Assembly: GCA_945861785.1 (NCBI GenBank)
Contig: CAMAWD010000034.1
Location: 1 to 56,454, forward strand
Length of the DNA stretch: 56,454 nt
Source: Rhodoferax sp. OV413
GTDB lineage: Bacteria; Pseudomonadota; Gammaproteobacteria; Burkholderiales; Burkholderiaceae_C
Direction of reading: 5' to 3'
A program made the position numbers and the translations under genes. Below are positions 41,575 through 51,833 of the stretch, piece after piece. A model generated the notes under the pieces. That model was not told where the DNA came from. It searched no databases and saw only the letters and a list, made by a program, of their open reading frames with translations. How positions within the stretch are numbered: the first letter of the stretch is position 1; every line of letters starts with the position of its first letter.

Positions 41575-42449
41575 GCCGCCTCACCGATCCTGCCGCTGTA
41601 GTCGCGCGCGAACTGGTAGGCCACCCGGCCGCTGCGCGACGCACGCTCAAGGGCCCAGACCAGCGCGTGCGGCCGGGCGGCTGCCACATCCGCCGCCGGC
41701 AGCCCAAAGGAGGCCAGCCACTGCGCCACGATGGTCAGGTACTCGGCCTGCGTGAACGGGTAAAAGCTCACCCACAGGCCAAAACGTTCGGACAGCGATA
41801 TCTTTTCTTCCACCACCTCTCCCGGATGCACCTCACCGTCCTCGGTGTGGGTATAGGTGAGGTTTTCCTTCATGTACTCGGGAAGCAGATGGCGCCGGTT
41901 GCTGGTCGCATACACCAGCACATTGGGCGTGGTCTCGGCCACCGAACCATCGAGGATCGACTTCAGGGCCTTGTAGCCAGGTTCGCCGTCCTCGAAGCTC
42001 AGGTCATCGCAGTAAACGATGAATTTCTCCGGCCGCTCCGACACCACATCGACGATGTCCGGCAGGTCGACCAGGTCAGCCTTGTCGACTTCGATCAGGC
42101 GCAGGCCGCGCGTGGCGTACTCGTGCAGACAAGCCTTGATCAGGGACGACTTGCCGGTGCCACGCGCGCCGGTGAGCAACACATTGTTGGCAGTCTTGCC
42201 CTCAACGAACTGCAGCGTATTGCGCTGGATCTTTTCCTTCTGCGGATCAATTTCCTTCAGGTCGTCGAGCCGGACCATGCCGACATGGCGGACCGGCTCC
42301 AGCGTGCCGTGCCCGGAGTTGCGTTTGCGGTAGCGGTAGGCAATCGCCGCGTTCCAGTCGGGCACCGACAGGGGTTGCGGCAGCACGGCCTCGATGCGCC
42401 CGATCAGCTGTTCCGCGCGCACCAGCAAGTGTTCAAATTTTTCGTTCAT
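41571..42449 (-). CDS. DUF815 AAA+ ATP-binding protein
   Basis: A 292-residue P-loop protein. Walker A is LLTGARGTGKSSLIKA, the Walker B region is FIVYCDDLSFEDGE, and the sensor-like segment is VLVYATSNRRHLLPEYM. HPGEVVEEKISLSERFGLWVSFYPF is the DUF815 hallmark. The family is AAA+-like and of unknown role; it is regularly found between argJ and mutT. It is coupled to mutT by overlap and follows argJ by 44 bases. Confidence 0.9.
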   Translation of the reverse strand: MNEKFEHLLVRAEQLIGRIEAVLPQPLSVPDWNAAIAYRYRKRNSGHGTLEPVRHVGMVRLDDLKEIDPQKEKIQRNTLQFVEGKTANNVLLTGARGTGKSSLIKACLHEYATRGLRLIEVDKADLVDLPDIVDVVSERPEKFIVYCDDLSFEDGEPGYKALKSILDGSVAETTPNVLVYATSNRRHLLPEYMKENLTYTHTEDGEVHPGEVVEEKISLSERFGLWVSFYPFTQAEYLTIVAQWLASFGLPAADVAAARPHALVWALERASRSGRVAYQFARDYSGRIGEAA

Positions 42450-42493
42450 ACATCGACACCCATCGCCCGCCAGCGGGCATCAGCAAACAGACA

Positions 42494-43723
42494 TCAGGAC
42501 CGGTAGTCGGCGTTGATGGAAACGTAGTCGTGGCTCAGGTCGCAGGTCCACATGGTGGCGCTTTCCCTGCCGCGCCCCAGGCCCACCCGAACGGTGATTT
42601 CGCTTTGTTTCATCACGCGCTGGCCATCGGCCTCCTGGTAGGCGGGGTGCCGCCCCCCTTGCGCAGCTACATGCACGTCGTCCAGGAACAGTTCAATCAG
42701 TGCCTGGTCCAGGTCATCGATGCCGGCATACCCCACGGCCGCAAGGATGCGCCCCAGGTTGGGGTCGCTGGCGAAGAACGCCGTCTTGACGAGCGGCGAA
42801 TGGGCTATGGCGCTGGCCACCAGACGGCATTCGTCGACCGTCTTCCCGCCATCGATCTGGAGCGTGATGAACTTGGTGGCGCCCTCGCCATCGCGCACGA
42901 TGGCATGGGCCAGTTTGCAGGCCACGGCCAGCATCGCCGCCTTGAGCGCCCGCCCGTCCGGGCTGTCGAGCGAACGCACCGGCGCGTTGCCAGCCTGGTT
43001 GCTGGCGATAACCACCAGCGAGTCGTTGGTCGACGTGTCGCCGTCCACCGTCACGCAGTTGAACGAGCCGTCGGCCAACTCGCGGCTGAGTTGCTGCATG
43101 AGGGCCTGTTCGACACACGCGTCGGTCGCGATGAAACCCAACATGGTCGCCATGTTGGGGCGGATCATTCCGGCGCCCTTGCTGATGCCGGTGACCGTGA
43201 CCCAAGCCCCGCCCACCAGCGCCTTGGTGCTGAACGCCTTGGGCACCGTATCGGTCGTCATGATGCCAAGAGCGGCGTTGAACCAGTTGTCTTCACGGGC
43301 ATTTGCAATCGCGGCATCCAGCCCGGCCTCGATGCGGTCGACTGGCAGCGGTTCCATGATCACACCGGTCGAAAACGGCCAGACCTCCTGCGCCTGCAGG
43401 CCGAGCCGTTTCGCCATCGCCACACACGTGCTGCGAGCGCGCAAAAGGCCATCGGCGCCCGTGCCGGCATTGGCGTTGCCGGTGTTGATGACCAGGGCCC
43501 GCACCGCGCTGCCCGCGGCCAGATGCTCGCGGCATAGCTGCACCGGCGCGGCGCAAAAACGGTTGCGGGTGAACACGGCGGACACCGAGGCGCCGGCATC
43601 GATCAGCACCACCGTCAGGTCCTTGCGGCTGGCCTTGCGGATTCCAGCCTCGGTCACGCCGATGCGGACACCGGCCACGGGATGAAGTTCAGAGGCTACA
43701 GGGGTGGGCAGGTTCACAGGCAT
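42494..43723 (-). CDS. argJ: Bifunctional ornithine acetyltransferase / N-acetylglutamate synthase
   Basis: A 409-residue enzyme of cyclic arginine biosynthesis, recycling the acetyl group. The self-cleavage site lies in [16 protein letters not shown], before the Thr of MATM, which becomes the catalytic nucleophile of the beta chain. [28 protein letters not shown] and the final [14 protein letters not shown] are characteristic. It lies 12 bases downstream of secA. Confidence 0.97.
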   Translation of the reverse strand: MPVNLPTPVASELHPVAGVRIGVTEAGIRKASRKDLTVVLIDAGASVSAVFTRNRFCAAPVQLCREHLAAGSAVRALVINTGNANAGTGADGLLRARSTCVAMAKRLGLQAQEVWPFSTGVIMEPLPVDRIEAGLDAAIANAREDNWFNAALGIMTTDTVPKAFSTKALVGGAWVTVTGISKGAGMIRPNMATMLGFIATDACVEQALMQQLSRELADGSFNCVTVDGDTSTNDSLVVIASNQAGNAPVRSLDSPDGRALKAAMLAVACKLAHAIVRDGEGATKFITLQIDGGKTVDECRLVASAIAHSPLVKTAFFASDPNLGRILAAVGYAGIDDLDQALIELFLDDVHVAAQGGRHPAYQEADGQRVMKQSEITVRVGLGRGRESATMWTCDLSHDYVSINADYRS

Positions 43724-43735
43724 GGTGTCAGATCC

Positions 43736-46513
<2,778 letters not shown>

Positions 46514-46652
46514 GAATACACGCCTGTGCGCCACCCCCAGGGGGTGGCCGAACAGCGCAATCCTCTTTTCAAACTGGTTGGAACGGGGGTTGCCCCTGGC
46601 GAAACACATCCTCGCCGGGGCGCGGGTGCAGGGGAAACGTAAGCCCGGGATT

Positions 46653-47651
46653 TTACCTGCGTACCGGGCGCTCACCCGGGGGCTCCCGGGCGAGGCCACT
46701 GCGGGCGGCCAGGGGCGTGGCCTTGGCCACCTGTTGCGCCGCCACCTGTCTGCCGGCGGCGAGGAACTTCTGGGGGTCCTGGGGAATGCCCTGCACCAGC
46801 ACCTCGAAATGCAGATGGGCACCTGTCGATCGTCCGGTCGAGCCGACCTCGGCGATTTTCTGCCCGCGCTTGACGAGGTCACCCTGACGCACAAAGACCG
46901 CAGACGCATGCGCATAGCGGGTGATCAGGTCGTTGCCATGGTCGATCTCCACCGTTTTGCCATATTCGGGGTGGAACAGCTGGGTAACCACCACGCCCCC
47001 GGCTGCGGCCAGGATCGGTGTGCCCCGGTCGGCCTGAAAATCCAGCCCGGTGTGCAACGCGGAGTGCCCGGTGATCGGGTCCACGCGCCAACCAAATTCA
47101 GATCCGAGGCTGCCCAGGGCCACCGGTTTCTGCGTCGGAACCATCATGCTGCGCATCTTCTGGTCGAACAGGCGCGACTCCAGCACGGTCAACAAGTCAA
47201 CGCGTTGCTCGGTCCGGCGACCCAGATCAGTCAGTGTCACCTGCAGTTCATCCATCGTCAGCGGACGTCCGGAAACCAGCGCACCGCCCTGCCCCGGCTT
47301 GGCCTTGATTTCAGCCGGGTTCACGCCGGCCAGGCCGGAAACCCGCTCGCCCAGGGATTCGAGTTGTGTCAACTTGGCCTGCATCTCGCCGACCTTGCGC
47401 GCCAACGCATCCAGGTTGTCGCGCATGAACCGGTCACGCTGGGCAAACTCGTCCTGCACCACCAGACGGACGAGGGAACCGACCACCGGCCAGCCGTCGC
47501 GCGCACCCTTCAGAAACACCCAGTGGTAGAGCGCCGCTGCAACCACCATGAGCAGCATGGACAAGGCCATGCCAGACAGCACCAGGCGCGTCCCGCTCAA
47601 ATGGATTGCACGGCTGCGGGCCAGCCAGGCGTCCGTGATAATCAAATGCAC
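46653..47651 (-). CDS. M23-family murein endopeptidase, membrane-anchored
   Basis: About 332 residues. One N-terminal membrane segment ([21 protein letters not shown]) is followed by a coiled-coil region (about 75-130: [29 protein letters not shown]). The C-terminal LytM/peptidase_M23 domain carries [10 protein letters not shown] (zinc His and Asp) and [12 protein letters not shown] (catalytic and zinc His). It resembles NlpD/MepM-like enzymes that cut peptide crosslinks or activate amidases. The start is uncertain: GTG 47651 ([20 protein letters not shown]) or TTG 47666. It lies 139 bases upstream of secA and is divergent from the DciA-like gene. Confidence 0.9.
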   Translation of the reverse strand: MHLIITDAWLARSRAIHLSGTRLVLSGMALSMLLMVVAAALYHWVFLKGARDGWPVVGSLVRLVVQDEFAQRDRFMRDNLDALARKVGEMQAKLTQLESLGERVSGLAGVNPAEIKAKPGQGGALVSGRPLTMDELQVTLTDLGRRTEQRVDLLTVLESRLFDQKMRSMMVPTQKPVALGSLGSEFGWRVDPITGHSALHTGLDFQADRGTPILAAAGGVVVTQLFHPEYGKTVEIDHGNDLITRYAHASAVFVRQGDLVKRGQKIAEVGSTGRSTGAHLHFEVLVQGIPQDPQKFLAAGRQVAAQQVAKATPLAARSGLAREPPGERPVRR

Positions 47652-47681
47652 TCTTCCACGCTCCAATCAATGACAGGTTCC

Positions 47682-47993
47682 ATGACGCGACGCAACCAAT
47701 CGGTCACGCTGCAACAAGCGACGCTCGACTCCCCGACCCTGGCCCGGCTCACTGAACTGACACGCGACTCGGTCGCACGGTTGCAGGCGGTCTTGCCGCT
47801 GATCCCGGGCACGTTGCGCGCCAGCGTCAAGGCCGGCCCCATCGACGGCACTTCCTGGTGCCTGCTGCTGGACAACAACGCCGCAGCAGCCAAAATCCGC
47901 CAGATCCTGCCGGCCCTCGAAGCCCACCTGCGATCCAAGGGTTGGGCAGTGGAGTCGATCCGCCTCAAGGTTCAACGCGCTCACCTGCCCTGA
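47682..47993 (+). CDS. DciA-like (DUF721) protein, probable helicase-loader family
   Basis: A 103-residue protein with SPTLARLTELTRDSVARLQAVLPLIPGTLRASVKAGPIDGTSWCLLLDNNAAAAKIRQILPALEAHL-like composition (segments quoted are separate conserved stretches). The basic N terminus, a 'pGxLaxxvkag' strand, a 'W.L...N.AaAaklRqllP.l' helix and a terminal strand (VESIRLKVQ) are the DUF721 fold. DciA recruits DnaB helicase to DNA in bacteria without DnaC. Location beside secA is typical. ATG 47682 has CAGG upstream; ATG 47670 or 47646 are alternatives. Confidence 0.75.
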   Translation: MTRRNQSVTLQQATLDSPTLARLTELTRDSVARLQAVLPLIPGTLRASVKAGPIDGTSWCLLLDNNAAAAKIRQILPALEAHLRSKGWAVESIRLKVQRAHLP

Positions 47994-48055
47994 GTTTAAA
48001 GTCCGGCACCCAGGGACGCCATCATACCCATGCAGCGCGCGGGGGGCCAGGCGCC

Positions 48056-48441
48056 ACCGGGAATGCCGCCACAACGATGGTCAGCACCACCGCCACGGTG
48101 TTGCGGCACAACCGGGCTACGCCGTCCGTCGGTCAGCCGGCCGAACCCCGGCGGATCGAGATCCCGCTGCGTCGTGTCGCGTCGTGTCGGGCGACATTGT
48201 TGTGCTGTCGGCCGGAGCCAAGGTGCCGCCGACTGCCGCGTTCTTGGCGCGCGATCTGTTCGTTGCCCAGGCGGCCATGACAGGCGAGCAGACCGTCACC
48301 GCCTTCCAGGCCGGCATCAACTGCGTGCGCTGGTTGTTGGTCCGGTTTGGCATGGTGATGGCGCCCGTCATCCTGCTTGTCAACGGGTTCACGAAGGGCA
48401 GTTGGGCCAAGGCAGCCCTGTTCGCACGGCCGAATTTTTGA
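48056..48441 (+). pseudogene. Decayed P-type Mg2+ transporter ATPase fragment (mgtA-like)
   Basis: Three pieces match the MgtA order. In one frame, about 48062-48180, reads AATTMVSTTATVLRHNRA and IEIPLRRV. In another frame, 48184-48441, reads GDIVVLSAGAKVP and ARDLFVAQAAMTGE, joined directly to TAFQAGINCVRWLLVRF and MVMAPVILLVNGFTKGSW. The intact family has about 60 residues between the TGE motif and the QTAFxxG-type segment; these are missing. The phosphorylation (DKTGT) and nucleotide domains are absent, and reading ends at AALFARPNF. The frame breaks where the 10-base unit GTCGTGTCGS is repeated (48171-48190). A once functional transporter gene has lost most of its length. Confidence 0.85.
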
Positions 48442-48520
48442 CGGTGTGTCATGGCAGGCCTGGATACCGCTAGAGGCCACAAAAGCCCTCGGCCGCCGGG
48501 GAGAGTGCGGGCCCTTGAGG

Positions 48521-48540
48521 GTTGCGCATTGATGCGCAAC
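48521..48540. repeat. 20-base near-perfect palindrome
   Basis: Arms GTTGCGCAT (48521-48529) and ATGCGCAAC (48532-48540) are perfectly complementary around a two-base centre. No T tract follows on either strand, so it reads more like a protein-binding site than a terminator. Confidence 0.7.
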
Positions 48541-48553
48541 GCCTGATCAAACA

Positions 48554-48592
48554 AAGAAAAAAGGCCCCCAAGTGCTTGTCCTTGGAGGCCTT
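48554..48592 (-). terminator. Strong Rho-independent terminator, minus strand
   Basis: Plus-strand arms 48561-48572 and 48581-48592 pair over 11 of 12 positions. On the minus strand the stem runs directly into CCTTTTTTCTTTG. A minus-strand transcript coming from the right would end here, yet no intact gene or RNA gene lies immediately upstream, so it may be the terminator of an RNA gene displaced by an insertion. Confidence 0.75.
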
Positions 48593-48680
48593 TATATGAA
48601 GCACTGGTGCGATTGTCGGAGTCAAACAACGCCTTGAGGCCCGCATGGATGCTAGGTTTCTTGATTTCAAGTGTCGTTTT

Positions 48681-48704
48681 GTTCCCCGGTTTGTTCCCCG
48701 GTCT
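48681..48704. repeat. 12-base tandem direct repeat
   Basis: GTTCCCCGGTTT (48681-48692) and GTTCCCCGGTCT (48693-48704) are adjacent copies differing at one base. They lie inside the suspected element border and could be recombinase or regulator half-sites. Confidence 0.6.
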
Positions 48705-48810
48705 CGCCTTTGATACCCTCTCCAGCTGTACCCCCGACATCCCTCATATACCCCAAAGCGCTGCCCGGTTAGCAGACTCCCGGCCATCCCGGCTCTGCGT
48801 CAATTTTCAT

Positions 48811-48826
48811 TGTGACGCCCATCACA
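48811..48826. promoter_or_regulatory. Perfect CRP/FNR-type palindrome TGTGA-N6-TCACA
   Basis: TGTGA (48811-48815), six bases, TCACA (48822-48826), flanked by AT-rich sequence. This is the exact core of the E. coli CRP site. Nothing downstream on either strand is an obvious target: an empty stretch ending in a terminator lies to the right, and the decayed mgtA region to the left. Confidence 0.55.
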
Positions 48827-48888
48827 AATTTCCTGTGACGGGTGGCACATCCATCTCGGCATAAAGTCACTCTGCGCGTTCGCGAACG

Positions 48889-48907
48889 AGCGCCACTGGC
48901 GCTTTTT
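48889..48907 (+). terminator. Possible Rho-independent terminator, plus strand
   Basis: AGCGCC-ACT-GGCGCT (48889-48903) followed by a T tract to 48907. There is no gene upstream within 400 bases on this strand other than the mgtA remnant, so it may end a lost gene or a small RNA starting near the CRP-type site. Confidence 0.5.
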
Positions 48908-49056
48908 CCGGAAGTGTCATGGAATCGCGGGGTGCGTTCGGTTTCCGGCCACTGGGTGCCAGACATTTCACCCACCCCCACGTTGTCGCCAGCACCGCAC
49001 CGGCACGGACGCAGCGCCGCTGCCAACTGGATCACAAGTCCAGTGCCTACACGCTG

Positions 49057-49740
49057 CTACTGCTTGCGGCGCGAGTAGCCGAGTCCGGCTAGGCCTAGGG
49101 CGAGAAGGGCAAGGGTGCCGGGTTCGGGGACAGCGTTGCTGCATCGGTTGTCCGAGTCAGTCGGGCAAGGGTCTTGATCATCTGGAATACCGTCACCATC
49201 GATGTCCGACGGTGGCGCGACGCGCGTGACGTACAGAAATGCCCCGAGCCCCGCACTCACACTAGCTTTATCCGAAAATGAAGCTAACGTGGCTTGGTCA
49301 GCAAATTGAGCATTGAAATTATCGCTTAGCTGCGCTATGTTTCCCTTCGTCAGATCCGCGGCGGAATCGCGCGTCCAACCAGAAATTCTCCGGAAGAAGC
49401 CATTTGTAGCAGAAAATGTCCAATCAAAGGAAGAAAAAAAGTTGTCGGCCCAAAGAGCGTTCAGTTCGGTCAAGACTAGAGGTTGAGGGGTGATACCAGT
49501 GAAAGCTGAAAACAATTCACCAACTTCATCCCTACTGGCCCACGTGTAACCGAGGTACGCGCCGCCGCAAACCCCCGTCGCCCCGTCGCACGCCGATGAG
49601 AATGTGTTCCATGAGGTACTGGTGGTTTCAGTTACCTGCCGCCAATCTCTACCATCGACGACCACAACGGCCCCGATCCCGCTAAGGGGCACTAAGAGAA
49701 GCGCTACTGCTGCAATTTTTCTCAGAAAGCATTTCATCAT
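49057..49740 (-). CDS. PEP-CTERM exported protein with calcium-type repeat
   Basis: A 227-residue secreted protein. The signal peptide is MMKCFLRKIAAVALLLVPLSGIGA. The C terminus is a textbook PEP-CTERM sorting tag: VPEPGTLALLALGLAGLGYSRRKQ carries the PEP motif, a membrane helix and a basic end, cut and anchored by exosortase. Before it, DIDGDGIPDDQDPCPTD and a second Cys form a thrombospondin type 3-like calcium motif. The body (GRDWRQVTETTSTSWNTFS, LGYTWASRDEVGELFSAF) is not a family I can name. No exosortase or polysaccharide genes are nearby. The coding sequence is visibly richer in A and T than its neighbours, hinting at separate origin. The Met at 49740 is chosen over longer starts to 49872. 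Confidence 0.88.
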   Translation of the reverse strand: MMKCFLRKIAAVALLLVPLSGIGAVVVVDGRDWRQVTETTSTSWNTFSSACDGATGVCGGAYLGYTWASRDEVGELFSAFTGITPQPLVLTELNALWADNFFSSFDWTFSATNGFFRRISGWTRDSAADLTKGNIAQLSDNFNAQFADQATLASFSDKASVSAGLGAFLYVTRVAPPSDIDGDGIPDDQDPCPTDSDNRCSNAVPEPGTLALLALGLAGLGYSRRKQ

Positions 49741-50098
49741 TCTTCGCCCCAATATCATCAAAACCCGTGGACGGCCGATGACCGTGACCAGCACCTGAAC
49801 TGAACCGAAATTCTGTCGAATGGGTACAGGCAAGGATCGCGCCGTCGCACCATGCCAAGACCAACTATCCAAGCTGGGCGCGGCTTGCAGAAGTATCAGC
49901 GCAACATGCGCCCGATCCGCTGGGGCGTCGATGTAAGTTATCCCGCCTCAGGGTTTACCCGCTCGAACCTGCGTGATTAACACCGGGATAAGCGCATAGG
50001 ACTATGGTTTCGACCCATGCCAGCAGTCGGCCTGCAGGAGTCCCGCCCCTCGAAACCACCTTTTCCAGATCGGCGTCAACTTAACCCCTACCGCCCCC
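49741..50098. other. Intergenic region with nested inverted repeats
   Basis: No supported gene. TTATCCCG (49938-49945) and CGGGATAA (49984-49991) form an 8-base inverted repeat enclosing GGGT-TT-ACCC (49951-49960). This sits between the PEP-CTERM gene and the last gene of the element operon; it could be the transcript end, a regulator site or part of the element terminus. Confidence 0.5.
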
Positions 50099-50707
50099 CT
50101 ACATTCCCAACATCTCCCGCAACGGCCCAAACCGCGCCAGTGCGCCAGCCAGCGATCTATGCACCAGTTCATCGTGCAGGGTTTCCAGCCGCTCGAACGT
50201 AGCCCAGTGCATCCCCTTCGGTTTTCTGCCGTTGCCGTTGAGAATCCCCGCCTCCCAGCGCAGCCGATCCCGCAGCTTGTCGGCCTGCCGTGATGCCCGG
50301 TCGTCCGGGGTTTCCCGCTGGCACTTGTAGGCCAGTCGGTGGCAATGCCTGCAGGCATACACCTTACCCCCGTACAGCACCGCCACACGCCGCCCACAGC
50401 CTACTGCCGGGCAGTGCCACCATGCACGCTCACCGCCGAAATTGCACGGTGTCCAAGACAGCCGCACTGGGTAGTTCATGTCCTGCCACTCCCCGCCACG
50501 GTCGCGCTGCCGATAGATCAGCGTCACTCGCCCGTGATCGGTGCGGACATTGATGTTGCCCGCCGACTCGCCATTGCGCGTCCACTGCCAAGAAAAGTAC
50601 TGCCCCGGCGACAACCGGCCCACACGCTGCAGGTGCCGCACGTCCAACGCCAGCATGTCGCCAGTGCATTGCTTGCCCCCGTGCCTGCCACTACCGAATC
50701 CGCCCAT
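50099..50707 (-). CDS. Zinc-ribbon protein of mobile elements, unknown function
   Basis: A 202-residue protein starting MGGFGSGRHGGKQCTGDML at ATG 50707, with GGAGG seven bases upstream. LDVRHLQRVGRLSPGQYFSWQW follows the glycine-rich opening. A zinc ribbon is formed by WHCPAVGCGRR and YACRHCHRLAYKCQ. The remaining half is basic and helical. I recall this GFGSGR-plus-zinc-ribbon layout from hypothetical proteins of phages and islands but know no function. Last gene of the element operon, 55 bases after its neighbour. Confidence 0.75.
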   Translation of the reverse strand: MGGFGSGRHGGKQCTGDMLALDVRHLQRVGRLSPGQYFSWQWTRNGESAGNINVRTDHGRVTLIYRQRDRGGEWQDMNYPVRLSWTPCNFGGERAWWHCPAVGCGRRVAVLYGGKVYACRHCHRLAYKCQRETPDDRASRQADKLRDRLRWEAGILNGNGRKPKGMHWATFERLETLHDELVHRSLAGALARFGPLREMLGM

Positions 50708-50761
50708 ATCGAGCCTCCGCGTTTTAGATTTTCCGAAATCATTTGTCAGTTCGAACAACAT

Positions 50762-51214
50762 TCAACCGCCCGAATCACTGCCTTTCAGGCCTGCAAGCCG
50801 CGCCGGTGCTAGGTTTTCGAGTATTTCCGGGGTGCTGATCCGTTGTTGCAGTTCAGCCGCGATAAGTGCGCGAATATGGTCTTCTTGCGCGTCTCCACGG
50901 TGCGTTCCGGGGTATTTGTGCTGGTCAATCAACGGTTTTGCAAGCCTGTTCACCACCGGATCGGTGCCATTCAATTGCTGCACGACGACGTTCAGGGGCG
51001 TTGGCGCATCTCCTGTAGGCCTGCCCACCAAGTACTGCGCCAGCCAGTTCCGGGCCTGCATGCTGCCGCCTTTGGCATCCTGCAAGGCAGTGGCCACCAC
51101 GGTGCGCCAATCGTCCAGCGTTACCGTGTCCAACAGCACCGCCATGTAGTCGCGCTCGGTGCGGCGGTGCGTTGCCGTACCCTTGATCAGTTGAACCGGT
51201 TTACGCCTGCCCAT
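50762..51214 (-). CDS. Hypothetical mobile-element protein
   Basis: A 150-residue protein starting MGRRKPVQLIKGTATHRRTE at ATG 51214, with AAGGGGG five bases upstream. The N terminus is basic; LDDWRTVVATALQDAKGGSMQARNWLAQYLVGRP resembles the helix-turn-helix-like segment of small phage packaging or DUF5681-type proteins, but weakly. It overlaps the preceding gene by 14 bases. A DNA-binding role is possible; I do not recognise the family. Confidence 0.65.
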   Translation of the reverse strand: MGRRKPVQLIKGTATHRRTERDYMAVLLDTVTLDDWRTVVATALQDAKGGSMQARNWLAQYLVGRPTGDAPTPLNVVVQQLNGTDPVVNRLAKPLIDQHKYPGTHRGDAQEDHIRALIAAELQQRISTPEILENLAPARLAGLKGSDSGG

Positions 51215-51833
51215 AGTTGCCCCCTTGGTGTTGAAGTTGAATCGCATCGGTGAACCCTTCGCACCGCTGCAGCACGTTCACAAAGTCGGTGGGTAGCTGC
51301 GCGTCCCTCGCACGAATGGCGATTCCAGCCTGTTTCCAGCCCCCACAAGCCCACGATCCCGGCGCGTGGCCCGCAAGGTGCCTGCACTCCAAACAAGCCC
51401 GCCTGTCGCCGCACTCCCTGTCCCGAATTACCAGTTTGTCTGCCAGCCGTTCGCCTGCGTTCAGGTCTAGCCCCTTGTCGGTGAACCGCGCCAGCCGCGC
51501 CGTAAAGGTATCAATCTCCGCGCCGGTCATCGCTGCGCTAGGCGGCCAGCAGTCGGCATCGGGATCACGCAACGGCGGGATGCCTGCCGCCCGTTGCGCA
51601 GCATCCAGCGCCAACGATGCGGCCCGGAACTTGGCGATGGTTGCCGCCGATGTGCCCGGCGGGATGTAGACGTCCCATGCGTCCGGCGCATCGTTCGCCG
51701 GTTCCGCGCTGCCACTGATTTTTTGAATATGCCCGTCAGGGGTGCCTACGAAACCTACGAAACCGGGTTCTGTAGGTTTTGTAGGGTGGGTGTCTGGGCC
51801 TTTTTGTTTTTTCAGCCGTGCCAGCCAACTCAT
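51201..51833 (-). CDS. Hypothetical protein with TKPTEPGFVGFVG segment and Cys motif
   Basis: A 210-residue protein whose start overlaps the primase stop as ATGA (51830-51833). After MSWLARLKKQKGPDTH comes a TKPTEPGFVGFVGTP stretch encoded by a strong DNA hairpin. The C-terminal half has RRACLECRHLAGHAPGSWACGGWKQAGI, a likely zinc site (three Cys plus His), and ends in DFVNVLQRCEGF. Proteins of this general look accompany element primases in Burkholderiales, from memory; function unknown. The frame is open to 52046 but only in overlap with the primase gene. Confidence 0.75.
   Translation of the reverse strand: MSWLARLKKQKGPDTHPTKPTEPGFVGFVGTPDGHIQKISGSAEPANDAPDAWDVYIPPGTSAATIAKFRAASLALDAAQRAAGIPPLRDPDADCWPPSAAMTGAEIDTFTARLARFTDKGLDLNAGERLADKLVIRDRECGDRRACLECRHLAGHAPGSWACGGWKQAGIAIRARDAQLPTDFVNVLQRCEGFTDAIQLQHQGGNYGQA
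51745..51785. repeat. Hairpin built from CCTACGAAA units inside a gene
   Basis: The tandem 9-mers CCTACGAAA (51745-51753, 51754-51762) precede an inverted GTAGGTTTTGTAGG (51772-51785). The 14-base arms 51745-51758 and 51772-51785 pair at 13 positions. The hairpin lies inside the minus-strand unknown gene and encodes its TKPTEPGFVGFVG residues. Confidence 0.8.

Larger units (their letters stand above)
48442..49056. other. Gene-free junction rich in palindromes and terminators
   Basis: No credible gene is visible between the mgtA remnant and the PEP-CTERM gene. In order it holds a 20-base palindrome, a minus-strand terminator, a sequence resembling a tRNA 3' end on the minus strand (48605-48630), a 12-base tandem repeat, a perfect CRP-type site, a 12-base palindrome CGTTCGCGAACG (48877-48888) and a plus-strand terminator. 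This is the probable border between core chromosome and the accessory region. Confidence 0.6.

Noticed and set aside
48171-48190. Tandem 10-base duplication as sole cause of the mgtA frameshift
   Set aside because: Removing one copy does not by itself join the two MgtA frames; at least one further indel is needed.
48681-48704. CRISPR-like repeat
   Set aside because: Two adjacent 12-base units with no spacer; no array or cas gene anywhere in the window.
48117-48740. 207-codon minus-strand frame over the mgtA remnant
   Set aside because: It spans terminator and palindrome sequences and is antisense to recognisable MgtA fragments; translation lacks domain character.
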